A DNA stretch of 64,000 nucleotides from Actinomycetales bacterium. GTDB taxonomy: Bacteria; Actinomycetota; Actinomycetes; Actinomycetales; Dermatophilaceae. The stretch's first letter is position 1. Each line of letters starts with the position of its first letter. Positions 9,289-19,007 of this stretch are shown here, one piece after another. Where the stretch lies: positions 1-64,000 of the forward strand of contig JADKAO010000009.1 of the NCBI GenBank assembly GCA_016715285.1, written 5' to 3'. Under the pieces are notes generated by a model. It was not told where the DNA came from, did no database searches, and was given only the letters and a program-made list of their open reading frames with translations. The position numbers were made by a program, and so were the translations under genes.

Positions 9289-9827
9289 CTGGCTCGACAA
9301 CCCCAGGTCGCGGGGACCGGCGATGCTGGCGCTGTTTGAACGAGTTGAGCGGTAGGCGCTGGACCGTGCTGCCACTCGCGCGGAGCCACTCCACATCACT
9401 CACCAGAACGATCCACGGGAGGCAGTCCGTGGACGCCAGCGTTGTCACGCTCCCGACGGGTCACCGCACACCCATCCACACCGGTTCGGGCTACCGACCC
9501 ACGGCAGTCGAGATAGTCACCAGCGACTCTCTCCGGTGGGCCCTTTCTGGGCCGGCGGAACCGTCCCCCCATCCACCAAACAGTCCGGCGGCCCCCAGCG
9601 TCGCGTGCGGTGTCCGGCGCTTCCGCCCCGCGCCGACCTCCCCCGCAGTGGCCGTCGCCGCCAAGGGGTGGCCGCCGGCGTGAGGCTAGCCCCGACCGTC
9701 CTCGACGGACCACTCCCCGGGCCCGACCTGTCGCGAGACGAGGATCGACCCTGGTCACCACCATGGCGAGGTGTTCGGGTCCGAGGTCGGTGGTGCACGC
9801 AATCCAGGCGCCGCGCACGCCCAGCCG

Positions 9828-10127
9828 CGGGGGGGGGCCCCAAACCCCCGGAGGGGCCCCGGCGGGGGGGGGGGGGGGGAAATCGTTGTGGGAGACGGCC
9901 GAGAGCCTTGTTCTCCGTCACCCGCCAGGGATTCCCCCCCCGGGGCCCCGCCCCCCCCCCCGGGGGGCCGGGGGGGAGGCCCCCCCCCCCCGCCCCCCCG
10001 GGCGGGGGGGGGACCCCCCGCCCCCCCCCCCGGGCCCCCCCCCCCCCCATTCCCCCCGGCCCGGGCCGCCGGCGGGGGGGGGGGGGGGGGGCGCCGGCCG
10101 CCCCCCGGGGGGGCGCCCCCGGGGGGA
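9828..10127. other. G/C-only low-complexity blocks flanking a short normal stretch
   Basis: Two G/C-only tracts (about 9828-9880 and 9934-10127) surround a readable stretch of some 50 bases. Same character as the other blocks in this gene and the one at 36408-36486; probable artefact. Confidence 0.7.
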
Positions 10128-11067
10128 CGAATAACGTGCCAGCCCTTCGGGACGTGACTCTCCAGGAGATCGGGCGTCACCCCGACTGTGGTTTGCGCTT
10201 TAACACGGATCGGCGAGAGGGTCTCTCCAACCGGGATCGGTCTGGTAGGGGGGGCGGGCCACGCGGCCCACCCCCTTGCCCCCTTGTTCACCCTACCAAT
10301 CAAGCCCGTTGAGAGTCAACTCGGGGGTTCCGGACGAGATCGTCGCAGTGTTCGTCACACCTGCCGCGAGAACTTTCCGGGCAAGCACGCGATCTGGCAG
10401 CTTGGGGTGGGGGCCCGCACCGTCCCCACCAGCCGGGCCAGCCGCGCCGCCTGTGTTGCGGCAATGATCTCCAGTGCGTCGCAGGACTTTGGCGACGGAG
10501 CACCACCGACAGCGCCAAGCCCGGGTCCGTTCAAAGGCGGCCGAATCGGCGCCGACCCGGACGAGGTCGCACTCACCGCGCCGGAAGCTCGTCACGTCGT
10601 CAGTCGGTCCCGCCAACGGCACCCGGGGACCGTCACCCCGATCCCACCCCTCGCATGTCCACGACAACGACGACACTGCCGTGTCGAGGACCTGCGGAGA
10701 CGGCACTGTGACCGTCGCAACTACTGGCCCGGCCACGTCCTCGGTGCCGCTGTTGGCGACAGTGATGCGCCACAGACCGTTGCCATTATTCCCGGCGAGG
10801 AAATCGGTCCCCGTTGTTGTGACCGAGAGACTCGGTGCGGCCAATGCGATTGCTGGCCACATACTGAGCAAAACTGTAGTTGCGGCAACGATGGCCCAAA
10901 AGCGGTGACGCGGCATGACCGAACCTCATCCTCACGGGAATACGCAAGACGCACCCCAGGCGCCTCCAGCAGGGGGGACGGCCCGGCGCTGCAGGAAACC
11001 TCGGTAACGATCGGGCCATCCACAGGGCGACAGTGATGGGCGGCTGATAGGAAGAATTGGGCATCGC

Positions 11068-12459
11068 CTAGCGAAAGCGAGCGGGTCGGCATACCCGTAG
11101 GAGCAGGAGACCCACGGCGAGGCCGCCGAACGACACCGCGGGCGTCACCTCGCCGACGAGGAAGAACTGTGGCCGGTTGCCGAGGAGGTCGACGCCGGCG
11201 ATCGACACCATGAGGATCCCGAAAACGGTGACGAGCACTGCGACGACTCCTAGCGGGTCGACCCAGGTACGAGATTCGGTGAGTATGCCGGCGGCTTGAC
11301 CCCCGCGCCCAGCTGCCGGGGGGAGATCAAACCGGAGGAAGACCGCGACAAGGGCGGCCGTCGGGATAACGAGCGCGAGGAACCACAGCGGTCGGCTCCA
11401 CCACCACGCGGCGGTGCCCACCTCGGGCAGATGGAGACCGAGCACACGCGCGGTGAGGAGCGTCGCGAGGAGCGCGGTGAGGTGCCAGAGGAAGGCTGTC
11501 ATGGCGAAAGCACCGGAAGTCATGACCAGGCGCCAAGGGCGCGGCCGGGCGAGGACTCGGGCCATCAGGGGACGAGCGAGTGCAGCCAGGCCGATGAGGG
11601 CGATCCCCTGGGCGAGGAGGGCAGCCGTGGGCGGCGCCATGTTGGAGATTTCGTCTCCGGGCAAGCCGACCATGGACGTCGGGTAAGGCCCGAGGGTCAC
11701 TGCCGCCACGAGGCCGACAGCGCCAGCGACCACCATCGCGACGGCGACTTTAGTGGTGAGATGCCCGTCTCGCCAGGCGAAACCGGCCTGGTGCAGAGCC
11801 AGCCACACGAGCGCAAAGTTGAGGTTGCCGAGCAATCCACTACCGGCTCCGAAGCGCGCCCAATCCACCGCGACCGCGGCGACGATGAGAGCGATCAGGA
11901 CAACAAGGCCGTGGCGGTGGTGGGCGCGGTACATCGCCGGTGCGAAGGCCGCGATCCCGAGGTAGATCCCGACGAACCACAGCAGTTGGGGCACCATGAC
12001 GAGGGCCGCGATAACCAGGCGCGACTGGCCGCCTGAGGTCAGACCAGTGACGTGCGCGATGACGCCCAACACCACCCACACGGCCAAGAAGGCCAGCGTC
12101 GGCCGGAGCAGGCGGTCGGCACGGGAGGTGACGAAGGCGGCATACCTGCCGCGAGACGTGCCGGGCGCGGAGGTGAGCCGGTCGAGGGTGTGGGCGTGGG
12201 CGACCCCACCCACGAGGAAGAACAACGGCATGACCTGCAGCACCCAAGTGACCGGCTGGAGCGCTGGGATGAGCTTGAGCGCGTTGCTGATCTCGCCGTC
12301 TGCCGTGACAGCCACCATGAACCAGTGGCCGATGATGACGACGAGGAGCGACCCGACACGCAGCGCGTCGGCCCAGCGATCACGCGTGGAAGGCGTCGCC
12401 GCCGCGACGTCCGCAATGCTCACACTGTCGGCCCTGTCGACCGTGTTACCGCCAGTCAC
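11068..12459 (-). CDS. Acyltransferase 3 family membrane protein
   Basis: A 463-residue integral membrane protein with about ten hydrophobic segments. It opens ADALRVGSLLVVIIGHWFMV (the conserved R and H of acyltransferase-3 proteins are in the first segment) and contains MPLFFLVGGVAHA. The family transfers acyl groups such as O-acetyl to cell-surface sugars or lipids. The GTG at 12459 (VTGGNTVDRADS) is chosen because upstream codons overlap the amidohydrolase gene and read unlike protein. It lies 40 bases downstream of that gene, same strand, so the two are likely co-transcribed. The acceptor is unknown. Confidence 0.8.
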   Translation of the reverse strand: MTGGNTVDRADSVSIADVAAATPSTRDRWADALRVGSLLVVIIGHWFMVAVTADGEISNALKLIPALQPVTWVLQVMPLFFLVGGVAHAHTLDRLTSAPGTSRGRYAAFVTSRADRLLRPTLAFLAVWVVLGVIAHVTGLTSGGQSRLVIAALVMVPQLLWFVGIYLGIAAFAPAMYRAHHRHGLVVLIALIVAAVAVDWARFGAGSGLLGNLNFALVWLALHQAGFAWRDGHLTTKVAVAMVVAGAVGLVAAVTLGPYPTSMVGLPGDEISNMAPPTAALLAQGIALIGLAALARPLMARVLARPRPWRLVMTSGAFAMTAFLWHLTALLATLLTARVLGLHLPEVGTAAWWWSRPLWFLALVIPTAALVAVFLRFDLPPAAGRGGQAAGILTESRTWVDPLGVVAVLVTVFGILMVSIAGVDLLGNRPQFFLVGEVTPAVSFGGLAVGLLLLRVCRPARFR

Positions 12460-12499
12460 GCGGCCACTCTGCCATAGGCCTCCCGGGCTCGGACAGGGC

Positions 12500-13318
12500 C
12501 TAGAGACGACGGTCAGCCAACACCGGGAAGGCGCTGCGGGTGCGCTCGACGTCATCGAGGTCGATCTCGACAGTGAGGATCTGCTGGTCTTCGCCCGCTT
12601 CCGCGAGCACCTCGCCGGTCGGGCCCACGACCACCGAATGCCCACCCATGGTCACTCCGGCGTGGGTGCCGGCGGTGTTGCATGCCAGGACAAAGCTCTG
12701 GTTCTCTACGGCACGGGCCCGCCCGAGGAGTGACCAGTGCGCGACCCGGGAGAGCGGCCAGGCCGCAGGCACCACGAAAAGGGTTGCGCCCGCGTCGAGT
12801 TGGCGACGGTAGAGCTCCGGGAAACGCAGGTCGTAGCACGTCGAGATCCCCGTGGAGACCTGCATGCTCGGGTCCTCTGCGAACCGCAAATCAGCGACCA
12901 AGACCTCGTCGCCGGCTTCTAACAGGGCCGGTTCTCCCTCGGCGAAGCCAAAGCGGTGGATCTTGCGGTATGCCGTGACAAGCTCGCCATCGCGCCCGAA
13001 GATGAGCGAGGTGTTGGCGAGCGACTTGCCCTCAGGACCTGGATGAGGCAGGCCCTCGACGATCGATCCGGCATGCAGCACGACGCCAGCAGCCTTGGCC
13101 GCCGCTGACATGGCCTGCGCGATGGGGCCGTCGACCGGTTCTGCGCGATCAGCCCAGTGTCGGTAGTCGAAACCCGTCGGCGCCCACAGCTCCGGCAGGA
13201 CGACGAAGTCCTGCCCCCGTGTCTCGGCAACAAGCTCAGCCGCGCGCGCCACCCGATCCTGGACCGACTCGTCGTCGCCGTAGCCCAGCTGGATGAGGGA
13301 GACACGGAGTATCGACAT
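12500..13318 (-). CDS. Carbon-nitrogen hydrolase (nitrilase superfamily amidase)
   Basis: A 272-residue cytosolic amidase with the nitrilase catalytic set: Glu43 in VVLPELW, lysine in AYRKIHRFGF (about residue 118), and cysteine in STCYDLRFPELYRR (about residue 160). Length and motifs fit the Nit/omega-amidase branch, which cleaves small amides such as alpha-ketoglutaramate or deaminated glutathione; the exact substrate cannot be read. The ATG at 13318 is 12 bases downstream of the stop of the proline-rich protein gene, and the acyltransferase follows, forming a minus-strand run. Confidence 0.88.
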   Translation of the reverse strand: MSILRVSLIQLGYGDDESVQDRVARAAELVAETRGQDFVVLPELWAPTGFDYRHWADRAEPVDGPIAQAMSAAAKAAGVVLHAGSIVEGLPHPGPEGKSLANTSLIFGRDGELVTAYRKIHRFGFAEGEPALLEAGDEVLVADLRFAEDPSMQVSTGISTCYDLRFPELYRRQLDAGATLFVVPAAWPLSRVAHWSLLGRARAVENQSFVLACNTAGTHAGVTMGGHSVVVGPTGEVLAEAGEDQQILTVEIDLDDVERTRSAFPVLADRRL

Positions 13319-13330
13319 CTGCGCTGCCCC

Positions 13331-15229
13331 CTAGGACGCCGCGGCTGCGTCGATGGCCTTGACCACGTCTGCGACCCGTGCTGCGACCTGGGCGTCCGTG
13401 GTTGATGTGTCGGGCCCGACCTTGCTGGTGATGTCAACGTTGCCGTACTTAACCTCAACCCAGGCATCGCCGCCGTCATCCACCCATTCGCGGGTTTGGG
13501 CGCCGTTGATGAGCTTCATCGGGATGCGGTCGATCGACGCTCCCGTGGATCGCTCCTGGTCGTCGCAGGCCACCTCTGCTGCTCGGTCCCGGCCGTTGTT
13601 CTCTGCGGTGTTGTACGCGATGGAATACAGGCCCTCATCCGCTGCGAGGAACGAATCGGTGATGTAGATCTTGCGGGCTGCAGAGAGGGCAATGCAGGCT
13701 GACAACCCCTGCTGCCTGGTGGGCACTGCCCAGTTGACGCTCAATGGGGATGAGAACGGGCCAGGGTTGCCCGCGATCGGGCCAGCTTTGAGGGTGCGGT
13801 ATTGAGCGAGGGTCAATGTGGGTCCGGGAGGCGTCGCCGCCATGGCTGGGTCAAGCGATGGCGCGCCCGGCACTGCCGTGGTGGGTGCTGGCGGGATCGT
13901 GGGTGCCTTGGTCGACGGGGTTGGCTTGCTGGTCGTCGTCGGGCCGGCAGTCGGGGTGACCACCGGGTCCTTCGACGAACCACTCAGCAGTCGCGACACG
14001 AGGAACCCGCCGCCTCCGAGCAGCACGAGTGCACCGATGATGATGCCGATGAGCAGCGGGGTCTTACTCGACTTCTTGCCAGAGGGTCCGCCCGGCGGTT
14101 GGAAAGCAGGGGGAGCGTAGCCACCGCCCGGACCTCCTGGGTAGCCACCGCCCGGAGCGCCTGGGTAGGCGGGTGGCGGGAATGCTCCACCGGCACCTGG
14201 GTAGGGCGCGCCTGGTGGCGAGTAGGGCGACCCGGTGGGGAAGGCGCTCGACGGACCGGGCTGGCCGGGTTGGCCAGGCGCACCGAACTGGCCTTGCCCG
14301 CTGAACTGGCCGGCTGAACCCGGCTGACCGGGTGCGCCGAACTGGCTTGACGGCGCCGGTGGCGGGGCGCCCCACGGGGAAGCCGGGGACTCGAATGCCT
14401 GAGCCGGCGGTGTCGGCGGTGTCGGCGGTGCCGGCGGTGCCGGCGGTGCCGGCGGGGCGGGCGGGGCGGGCGGGGTCGGCACCTGCGGCATGGGGGTCGT
14501 CGCGGCATGGGGGATGACCTGGGTCGCCGGCGCTTCCGCCGGACCAGACTCATGCGCATATTCGGACTCGGGCACAGGGCCGGACTCGGGCACAGGGCCG
14601 GACTCGGGCACAGGGCCGGACTCGGGCGCCGGAGCCACCGTTGGCTCCTCAACCGAGGTCTGCGGACGCTCGAGCCCGAGGCGCGCGGCCGTCTCCGGAT
14701 CCATGCTGATCGGGTCAGCTCTGATGGGTTCGACCGAGTCGAAGTCATCCCGAAGTGCGTCGACCCTCGGCGCCTCACTCGCCTCCCCCGCAGCCGGAAC
14801 GGCAGTCGGATCGGCAGTCGGGTCAACCGTCGGCTCTGAGCCGGTCGCCTCAGCCGTGGATTCCGGTGCAGCTGGCGGCGCCGCCTGAGGTATCACGCGC
14901 GTCGTGGCGACATGCTCTTCGTCGAGTTCTGGCGCCTGAGCCGGCGTCGGGGGCGGCACGACGCGAGTCGTTGGGATGTGGTCCTCATCGAGTTCGGCCC
15001 GACCAGCATCGCCGGCATCCGACTCCGGAGCAAACGGCATACCGGCTGGACGCCACTGGCCTGCGGGAGGAGGCACCGGCATACCGGCGTCGTTGGCGTA
15101 AAACTGCCACCCCGCTGGCGCGGGCGGCCACGAGGGGTCGGGCTGCCAGCCTTCAACCGGGACAAAGCCCTCTGGCGCGGGCGGCCATGACGGGGGCGGC
15201 GTAAAGACCACGCGGGCAGAGTCGGTCAT
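13331..15229 (-). CDS. Proline-rich single-pass membrane protein
   Basis: A 632-residue protein. Residues 1-410 are cytoplasmic and disordered: WPPAP motifs near the start, acidic segments, a PESGPV repeat (18-bp direct repeats near 14560-14620), runs of PPAPPAP, and a G/Q/P-rich stretch. A single membrane segment LLIGIIIGALVLLGGGGFLV (about 415-435) follows a KKSSK basic anchor. The extracellular part has a T/P-rich linker and a small domain (about 480-632) without a family I can name. It is coupled to ctaG by ATGA overlap. A scaffold or cell-envelope sensor role is possible but unproven. Confidence 0.75.
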   Translation of the reverse strand: MTDSARVVFTPPPSWPPAPEGFVPVEGWQPDPSWPPAPAGWQFYANDAGMPVPPPAGQWRPAGMPFAPESDAGDAGRAELDEDHIPTTRVVPPPTPAQAPELDEEHVATTRVIPQAAPPAAPESTAEATGSEPTVDPTADPTAVPAAGEASEAPRVDALRDDFDSVEPIRADPISMDPETAARLGLERPQTSVEEPTVAPAPESGPVPESGPVPESGPVPESEYAHESGPAEAPATQVIPHAATTPMPQVPTPPAPPAPPAPPAPPAPPTPPTPPAQAFESPASPWGAPPPAPSSQFGAPGQPGSAGQFSGQGQFGAPGQPGQPGPSSAFPTGSPYSPPGAPYPGAGGAFPPPAYPGAPGGGYPGGPGGGYAPPAFQPPGGPSGKKSSKTPLLIGIIIGALVLLGGGGFLVSRLLSGSSKDPVVTPTAGPTTTSKPTPSTKAPTIPPAPTTAVPGAPSLDPAMAATPPGPTLTLAQYRTLKAGPIAGNPGPFSSPLSVNWAVPTRQQGLSACIALSAARKIYITDSFLAADEGLYSIAYNTAENNGRDRAAEVACDDQERSTGASIDRIPMKLINGAQTREWVDDGGDAWVEVKYGNVDITSKVGPDTSTTDAQVAARVADVVKAIDAAAAS

Positions 15230-17262
15230 GAGTGCGTCCTGTCGTCGTGAGCGCGGCGTTGGGCGTCTTCCGCAGCAGCATCTCGTCGGTCTTGGCGTGC
15301 AAGAGCAGCAAGTTCAGCGTTGTAGGCCACCAAGTCTGCATCACCATCGCGGTCTGCTTGGCGATCATGGCGTCGAGCTTCGGCCGCGTCGGACTTCACC
15401 CACGCCAGGACCACGAGCATGGCGAGCAAGAGCGAGGGGAAATCGCCGATCCCCCACGCGATCGTGCCGCCCATGGCCTGGTCGGCCAACTTGTCCGGCA
15501 CCCAGGGCACGTCGATAACGCCAAAGAAGCCTTCTGCAAGAAGCGTATTCATCGACATCATCGCGACACCAAAGAACGCGTGGAACGAGATCGTCACAAA
15601 GAGCACGACGAGCCGCAGCGACGGCGCCCACTTGCGCGGCCCGGGATCGGTGCCGACGAGGACCATGCAGAAGAGATAGCCCGCGAGGAGGAAGTGGATG
15701 ATCATCAGCACGTGACCGGTGTGGGTCGTGAGCGCCAGCTCAAAGAACGGCGTGTAATAAAACAGGATCAGACTGCCCGAGAAGTTGATCGCGGCGACAA
15801 CCGGATTCGCCCACGCCGCAAGGTATTTCGAGTGCACAAGGCCCAGCACAATTTCGCGTGGCCCATAGGTGCCGTCCTTGCGGTGGGCCGCCACCCGTGC
15901 CACCAGGGTGATCGGGCCGGCGAGCACGAGGAAGATCGGCACGACCATCGCGACGACCATGTGCAAGATCATGTGCCACGAGAACGAGAAGCGGCCGAAG
16001 ACCCCCGGCGCTCCACACGTCGCCCAGATGAGCGCGAACCAGCCGACGACCCATGAGATCGTCCGGCCGATCGGCCATCGGTCGCCGCGCTTGTGCAGCC
16101 GGGCAACAGCCCCGACATAGAGCGCGATCGCGATGACCGCGACCGTGCCCCAGAGGTAGTCCCAGCGCCACATCGTGATCCAGGACGCGCCGGTCGGACC
16201 GCTCGGCATGGGGTAGTTGGTCAGGGCTTCAGCGATGGTCTCCGGCCGAGGTCGAATCTTGTTGGGGTTGCCCGTGCGAGCAAGTGCGGTGGCCACACCG
16301 ATGGTGGCGCCCATGACCGCAAGCTCGACGATGACGAGCCGGGCAAAGGCCGCGACGGACGACGGGTCCTGGCGCAGCCGCGCGACCACCTGGCGCCGCT
16401 GCGCCAGCCCCAGCAGTCCCAGCGCACCGAGCGCCACGACCTTGGCGAGGATCAAGGCCCCGTATGCCGTCCCGAGGTCTCCCAGCCCCTCCATCCGCAC
16501 CGCGGCACTCACCACCCCGGACAGCCCGACAGTCAGGAGCGACCAGGCAGCGATCTTCGAATACCGTTCCACCACAACGGGAAGCCACTTGCCGAGCGTC
16601 GGCCGGAGGATCGTCACAGCGGCGAGACCGCCCACCCAGGCAACAGTGCCGACCATGTGGAACAGCAGCGCGTTGACGGCGGTCTCATGCTCGATCGTGC
16701 TCGCTGCGTGACCCGCGAGCGCGAGTGGGAAGATCGCGACCAGCCCGACAATGCCCGCCCACAGCGATGCCAGCCGCCGACTCGACAGCGCCACGATCGC
16801 GACCGCAATGGCAGCGAGCGCCGCGCTGATGAGGCCCTCACGCAGGGGCTCGATCGACCACACAAACGCCCGGAACTGCGTGGCAAATCCCGTGCTGCCG
16901 AGCGGCATACCGGCAATGTCGGCGAACCCGAGCACCACGCCCAGCAGGCCGGACACGATCCAGACGACCGCCGCCTGGATCGCCACGCGCGGACCTCGCA
17001 CGAGAGCCGACGTGGCGCGGTCGGGAACCGTGCAGGCGGTGATGATCCAGAGCCCAATCGCGGTCGCTGCCGACAGGTCATGGACGGCGCGGACAAGAGG
17101 CAATCCCCACCGCACGACCGCGCCCGGGTCCTGGATGCCGTCGACAGCCGGGGCCGCGGCACCGCCCACCATCGCGGAGACCACGACAGCGAGAGCGGCG
17201 GCTACGAGGGTGAGCGCGGCGATGGGAGGGATCGAGCGCGGGTTGGTGTCCGCAGAAGCCAT
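15226..17262 (-). CDS. ctaG: CopD-CtaG fusion: copper handling and cytochrome oxidase assembly
   Basis: A 678-residue polytopic membrane protein. The N-terminal half (about 1-330) is CopD-like (VRAVHDLSAATAIGLWII; HMVGTVAWVGGLAAVT), a copper-resistance/import domain. The C-terminal half (about 340-640) is the caa3-type CtaG fold (SWHMILHMVVAMVVPIFL; LTTHTGHVLMIIHFLLAGYL; ISFHAFFGVAMM) with its conserved membrane histidines. The charged tail is cytoplasmic. The fusion is common in actinobacteria and links copper supply to oxidase assembly. The start at ATG 17262 gives a normal first membrane segment. Its stop overlaps the next gene's ATG. Confidence 0.88.
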   Translation of the reverse strand: MASADTNPRSIPPIAALTLVAAALAVVVSAMVGGAAAPAVDGIQDPGAVVRWGLPLVRAVHDLSAATAIGLWIITACTVPDRATSALVRGPRVAIQAAVVWIVSGLLGVVLGFADIAGMPLGSTGFATQFRAFVWSIEPLREGLISAALAAIAVAIVALSSRRLASLWAGIVGLVAIFPLALAGHAASTIEHETAVNALLFHMVGTVAWVGGLAAVTILRPTLGKWLPVVVERYSKIAAWSLLTVGLSGVVSAAVRMEGLGDLGTAYGALILAKVVALGALGLLGLAQRRQVVARLRQDPSSVAAFARLVIVELAVMGATIGVATALARTGNPNKIRPRPETIAEALTNYPMPSGPTGASWITMWRWDYLWGTVAVIAIALYVGAVARLHKRGDRWPIGRTISWVVGWFALIWATCGAPGVFGRFSFSWHMILHMVVAMVVPIFLVLAGPITLVARVAAHRKDGTYGPREIVLGLVHSKYLAAWANPVVAAINFSGSLILFYYTPFFELALTTHTGHVLMIIHFLLAGYLFCMVLVGTDPGPRKWAPSLRLVVLFVTISFHAFFGVAMMSMNTLLAEGFFGVIDVPWVPDKLADQAMGGTIAWGIGDFPSLLLAMLVVLAWVKSDAAEARRHDRQADRDGDADLVAYNAELAALARQDRRDAAAEDAQRRAHDDRTHS

Positions 17263-17328
17263 GACGTCCACCTTATGAGGCCGCGAGGGGGCATGGTCGG
17301 GACGGGTCCGGCTAGCTACATTCGGGGT

Positions 17329-18198
17329 ATGCCGTTGCGCCCGCCGATGCCGACCACCTTGCCGCCCCTTGTCGACGCCTTCGAGGAGACCGTGCTCGCG
17401 GTGATCGAGCTCGGTCGAGGGTGTTCTGCGGCCGACTTCGAGCTGCCCACGGCGTGCCCTGGGTGGACCGTCAAAGACCAGATCAGCCATGTCGCTGACA
17501 TCGAGTCGATCCTGGCGGGTGACCCTGAGCCTGTTGTTGACGTACCTCCACTTGCCCACGTGCGCAACGAATTTGGCGTGTTCATGGAGCGCGGCGTGCA
17601 GGCCCGCCGAGGAGTGCCAGGGCCGGACGTGGTGGCCGAGCTGACCGCAGCCCTCCCCCGTCGGCTAGCGGCGCTACGCGCTCCCGGCATGACGGCCGGG
17701 ACCCCGGTCGACCAGGGGCTGTCGATCGAGTTGCCGGCTCGGACGGCATCCGAACTCATGGTCTTGCGGGTTCGGGACATCTGGGCCCACGAGCAAGACC
17801 TCCGAGCGGCGCTTGGCAAGCCGGGGGGGATGGGTGCGGGCGGGGCAGTTGTGTTCTTGGACAGCGTTTTTGGCTATACCCCGCAGTTGGTGGCGCGGCG
17901 CGCCAAGGTGCCCGTCGGGCAGACCGTTGTTGTCGAGGCGATTGGCGCAGTCGCCGGCGAGTGCGGGGTGCGCGTCGAGGAGCGCCCCGATGGGAAGCCT
18001 GCGGGGGTGGCGCTCGACGCGGCCGAGATCGAGGCCGCGCGCCGGCGCAGCGACGGGGTGACCTGGGTGACGCTCGACACGGCGGCACTCACCCGTCGAG
18101 CCGCCGGGCGCTGCCCCGTGGACGAGACCGGGTATGCCGTCCGCGGCAGTGACGCGATCGCGCGGGCGGTCTTGGAGTCGCTCGTCATCACGCCGTAG
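17329..18198 (+). CDS. Maleylpyruvate isomerase-family (DinB-fold, mycothiol-type) protein
   Basis: A 289-residue protein of the TIGR03083-type actinobacterial family, with the MDMPI-N helix bundle at the N-terminus: DFELPTACPGWTVKDQISHVADIE carries the conserved PGW-V-D-SH segment and a metal-type histidine, and VRDIWAHEQDLRAAL a second. The C-terminal part resembles the SCP2-like domain often attached. Members act in mycothiol-dependent reactions; the substrate is unknown. The ATG (17329) lies inside a copy of the iterated octamer (GGGGTATGCCG). An in-frame ATG at 17347 is an alternative. Divergent from ctaG. Confidence 0.75.
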   Translation: MPLRPPMPTTLPPLVDAFEETVLAVIELGRGCSAADFELPTACPGWTVKDQISHVADIESILAGDPEPVVDVPPLAHVRNEFGVFMERGVQARRGVPGPDVVAELTAALPRRLAALRAPGMTAGTPVDQGLSIELPARTASELMVLRVRDIWAHEQDLRAALGKPGGMGAGGAVVFLDSVFGYTPQLVARRAKVPVGQTVVVEAIGAVAGECGVRVEERPDGKPAGVALDAAEIEAARRRSDGVTWVTLDTAALTRRAAGRCPVDETGYAVRGSDAIARAVLESLVITP

Positions 18199-18218
18199 GT
18201 CTCGGTCGCTCCGCCTCT

Positions 18219-18260
18219 GGCTATGCCAACCCTGCGCCCTCGCGCACGTTCGGCATAGCC
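18219..18260 (+). terminator. Hairpin from a variant of the iterated motif
   Basis: GGCTATGCC (18219-18227) and GGCATAGCC (18252-18260) are perfect inverted repeats 21 bases after the stop of the preceding gene. The arms are one-base-insertion variants of GGTATGCC. Loop of 24 bases; no T-tract. Confidence 0.45.
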
Positions 18261-18344
18261 GCGAACCATGCCTGCGCGAGCGACACATCGTCACACTGGG
18301 GAGATCATTCAGGGTTCAATTTCTTTCGCAGCCCCACCAGGTTT

Positions 18345-18369
18345 ATAGTTGCGTGCTGCAAGCAACTAT
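18345..18369 (+). promoter_or_regulatory. Probable MarR operator overlapping a -10 element
   Basis: ATAGTTGC (18345-18352) and GCAACTAT (18362-18369) form a perfect 8-bp inverted repeat with a 9-base spacer, 19 bases before the MarR gene start. Its left arm overlaps TATAGT (18344-18349), a good -10 hexamer, so a bound repressor would block the promoter. Arms of the AGTTGC/GCAACT type are usual for MarR-family sites. Confidence 0.7.
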
Positions 18370-18388
18370 TGAGGGAGGTGACGCGGGG

Positions 18389-18889
18389 ATGGCACCCGAC
18401 ACGACCACGACACAGGTCGCCCACGACACTGCCTCAGCGACCCATCTCCTCGGCGCCGAACTCATCCGGATCGCCAAACTCTTTGCGGCCGTGCGGCATA
18501 CAGCCCCTTCTCCTTATCCCGGCGTCGACTACACGCACTTCCCGGTTCTCGGCAATCTCGCCGACGAACCCAAGCGCGTGTCTGACCTCGCGTTGTGCGT
18601 GCACTCCGACGTGTCCACTGTGAGCCGCCAGATCACGCACTTGGTCTCGCAGGGCATCGTCAGCAAGTCACCCGACCCCCATGACGGCCGGGTCGCACTC
18701 CTCTCCCTCACAGACGAGGGCCGCGCCGCGTTTGGGCAGATCGTGCGCACCCGTGGCGAGTGGCTGACGAAGGTCTTGGCCGGGTGGGAACCCGAGGAGA
18801 TCGAGCGCTTCGTCGCCGACCTCAGCCGCTTCGCCGACGCGCTCGACGCCAGCCGTCGCCCGACCGACGAGGCCGACCCCTCCGGCTGA
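18389..18889 (+). CDS. MarR-family transcriptional repressor
   Basis: A 166-residue winged-helix regulator. The recognition region reads HFPVLGNLADEPKRVSDLALCVHSDVSTVSRQITHLVSQGIV (residues about 50-92), followed by the wing DPHDGRVALLSLTDEGR. ATG 18389 has GGGAGGTGACGCGGGG upstream as ribosome site. It lies just upstream of and in line with an EmrB-type drug exporter, and a palindrome at its promoter fits autoregulation of both. The ligand would be a drug or phenolic, by analogy. Confidence 0.88.
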   Translation: MAPDTTTTQVAHDTASATHLLGAELIRIAKLFAAVRHTAPSPYPGVDYTHFPVLGNLADEPKRVSDLALCVHSDVSTVSRQITHLVSQGIVSKSPDPHDGRVALLSLTDEGRAAFGQIVRTRGEWLTKVLAGWEPEEIERFVADLSRFADALDASRRPTDEADPSG

Positions 18890-19007
18890 CTGCGGGCCGG
18901 GACCACCCGGCATACCCGCAGCTTTGACGATCCCCTCTTCCAGACCACGGTCTTCTGGGCCTTTTCGGGCCTTCACATCACCCAGCCTCACCCGCTTCAG
19001 GAGCCTC

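Noticed and set aside
9090..9683. Pro/Gly-rich, collagen-like open frames over the G/C blocks
   Set aside because: They exist only because G-runs and C-runs lack stop codons in every frame.
16093..17328. Long N-terminal extension of the maleylpyruvate isomerase-like gene
   Set aside because: The extension is antisense to ctaG and charged low-complexity; the recognisable protein begins at 17329.
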